The translations under genes were made by a program, and so were the position numbers. A stretch of 23,129 nucleotides of DNA from Clostridium sp. GTDB lineage: Bacteria; Bacillota_A; Clostridia; Lachnospirales; Lachnospiraceae. The notes below the pieces were generated by a model, which was given only the letters and a program-made list of their open reading frames with translations, was not told where the DNA came from and searched no databases. Below, one piece after another: positions 22,899 through 23,129 of this stretch. The stretch spans positions 1-23,129 of the forward strand of contig JAMPAW010000043.1 of the NCBI GenBank assembly GCA_023666975.1, written 5' to 3'. Position 1 is the stretch's first letter, and the number at the start of each line of letters is the position of its first letter.

Positions 22899-23129
22899 CT
22901 ATACAAGCTGTTTCCCATACTGCTCTAAATAAGCAGTTGCCTGTTCCAGTGACAGACCGATTTTGTCCTGCAGTTTTTTCAAAATTGCCACATCAGCCAT
23001 GCCTTCTTCCCGTCCCATTTCAATCAGTAACTGTGCCTTTCCTTCACGCATCCCTTCACGCATCCCCTCACGCATTCCTTCACTTCTTCCCACACGCAAT
23101 AATCTCTCTGATTCCGTCTCAATCACTGT
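22899..23129 (-). CDS. C-terminal part of an Rpn/YhgA-like protein (partial)
   Basis: The frame is open to the window edge, so the 5' part of the gene is missing; 76 residues are visible. The tail runs from a charged helix (ETESERLLRVGRSEG) through a GMRE tetrapeptide repeated three times, to a helical end (GLSLEQATAYLEQYGKQL). This layout, an EG-M-x-EG repeat followed by a short helical domain, is typical of the C-terminus of Rpn family PD-(D/E)XK nucleases and related transposase-like proteins. The catalytic domain would lie outside the window. The repeat is encoded by a 12-bp DNA unit, which makes its length prone to change. Confidence in the exact family is moderate, since only the tail is available. 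Confidence 0.6.
   Translation of the reverse strand, partial: TVIETESERLLRVGRSEGMREGMREGMREGKAQLLIEMGREEGMADVAILKKLQDKIGLSLEQATAYLEQYGKQLV
23041..23076 (-). repeat. 12-bp tandem repeat inside the Rpn-like gene
   Basis: Three consecutive 12-bp units at 23041, 23053 and 23065: CCTTCACGCATC twice exactly, then CCCTCACGCATT with two changes. A fourth, degraded unit may start at 23077. On the coding strand each unit gives GMRE-type codons, so a gain or loss of one unit keeps the frame. Confidence 0.85.

Noticed and set aside
23041..23088. CRISPR-like short repeats
   Set aside because: The units are only 12 bp, directly adjacent without spacers, and encode in-frame GMRE peptide repeats.

Overview
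The window reads as chromosomal DNA of a Clostridia member, most likely Lachnospiraceae. The signs are a SCIFF peptide with its radical SAM maturase, HemZ, a fused SecDF, a bifunctional Rel, a DUF6382-FHA protein and a TPR-tailed Hanks kinase. No 16S or other marker is present, so the family is inferred from gene content. Every supported gene lies on the minus strand, so transcription runs from high to low coordinates. Most of the window has moderate GC; the first ~1.25 kb is clearly more AT-rich.

In transcription order: (1) 23129-22281 holds the tail of an Rpn-like protein with a 12-bp tandem repeat, a terminator, and the Mn2+ exporter gene mntP. (2) A 355-nt gap carries a GC-rich hairpin and a promoter. 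(3) 21925-14815 is a signalling module: a cytoplasmic DUF6382/FHA protein with a very long acidic linker, a terminator-like hairpin, a membrane Ser/Thr kinase with an outside TPR domain, and an Ig-like-repeat membrane protein. (4) A HAD hydrolase and a TIGR04086 small membrane protein follow. (5) A near-consensus promoter at 13661-13689 drives scfA, the 46-residue six-cysteine SCIFF peptide, then a structured spacer and scfB. (6) The housekeeping run secDF-recJ-rel-MBL hydrolase-hemZ-HD-GYP-hisS continues with short gaps or overlaps, apart from a strong hairpin before recJ. (7) Beyond hisS the composition drops and an ECF sigma factor with a small one-TM partner appears, where aspS would be expected.

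The genes combine peptide maturation (scfAB), protein export (secDF), single-strand DNA repair (recJ), stringent response (rel), anaerobic heme synthesis (hemZ), c-di-GMP-type hydrolysis (HD-GYP) and His-tRNA charging (hisS). The SCIFF promoter probably feeds much of the downstream housekeeping run.

The least explained parts are the FHA / TPR-kinase / Ig-like trio, which has no phosphatase or secretion genes beside it here, and the RNA structures at operon joints (scfA-scfB, secDF-recJ, FHA-kinase). Several start codons were moved to ATGs with better ribosome-binding sites, and GTG starts are called for scfB and mntP. The SCIFF gene is only 141 nt and easily missed.
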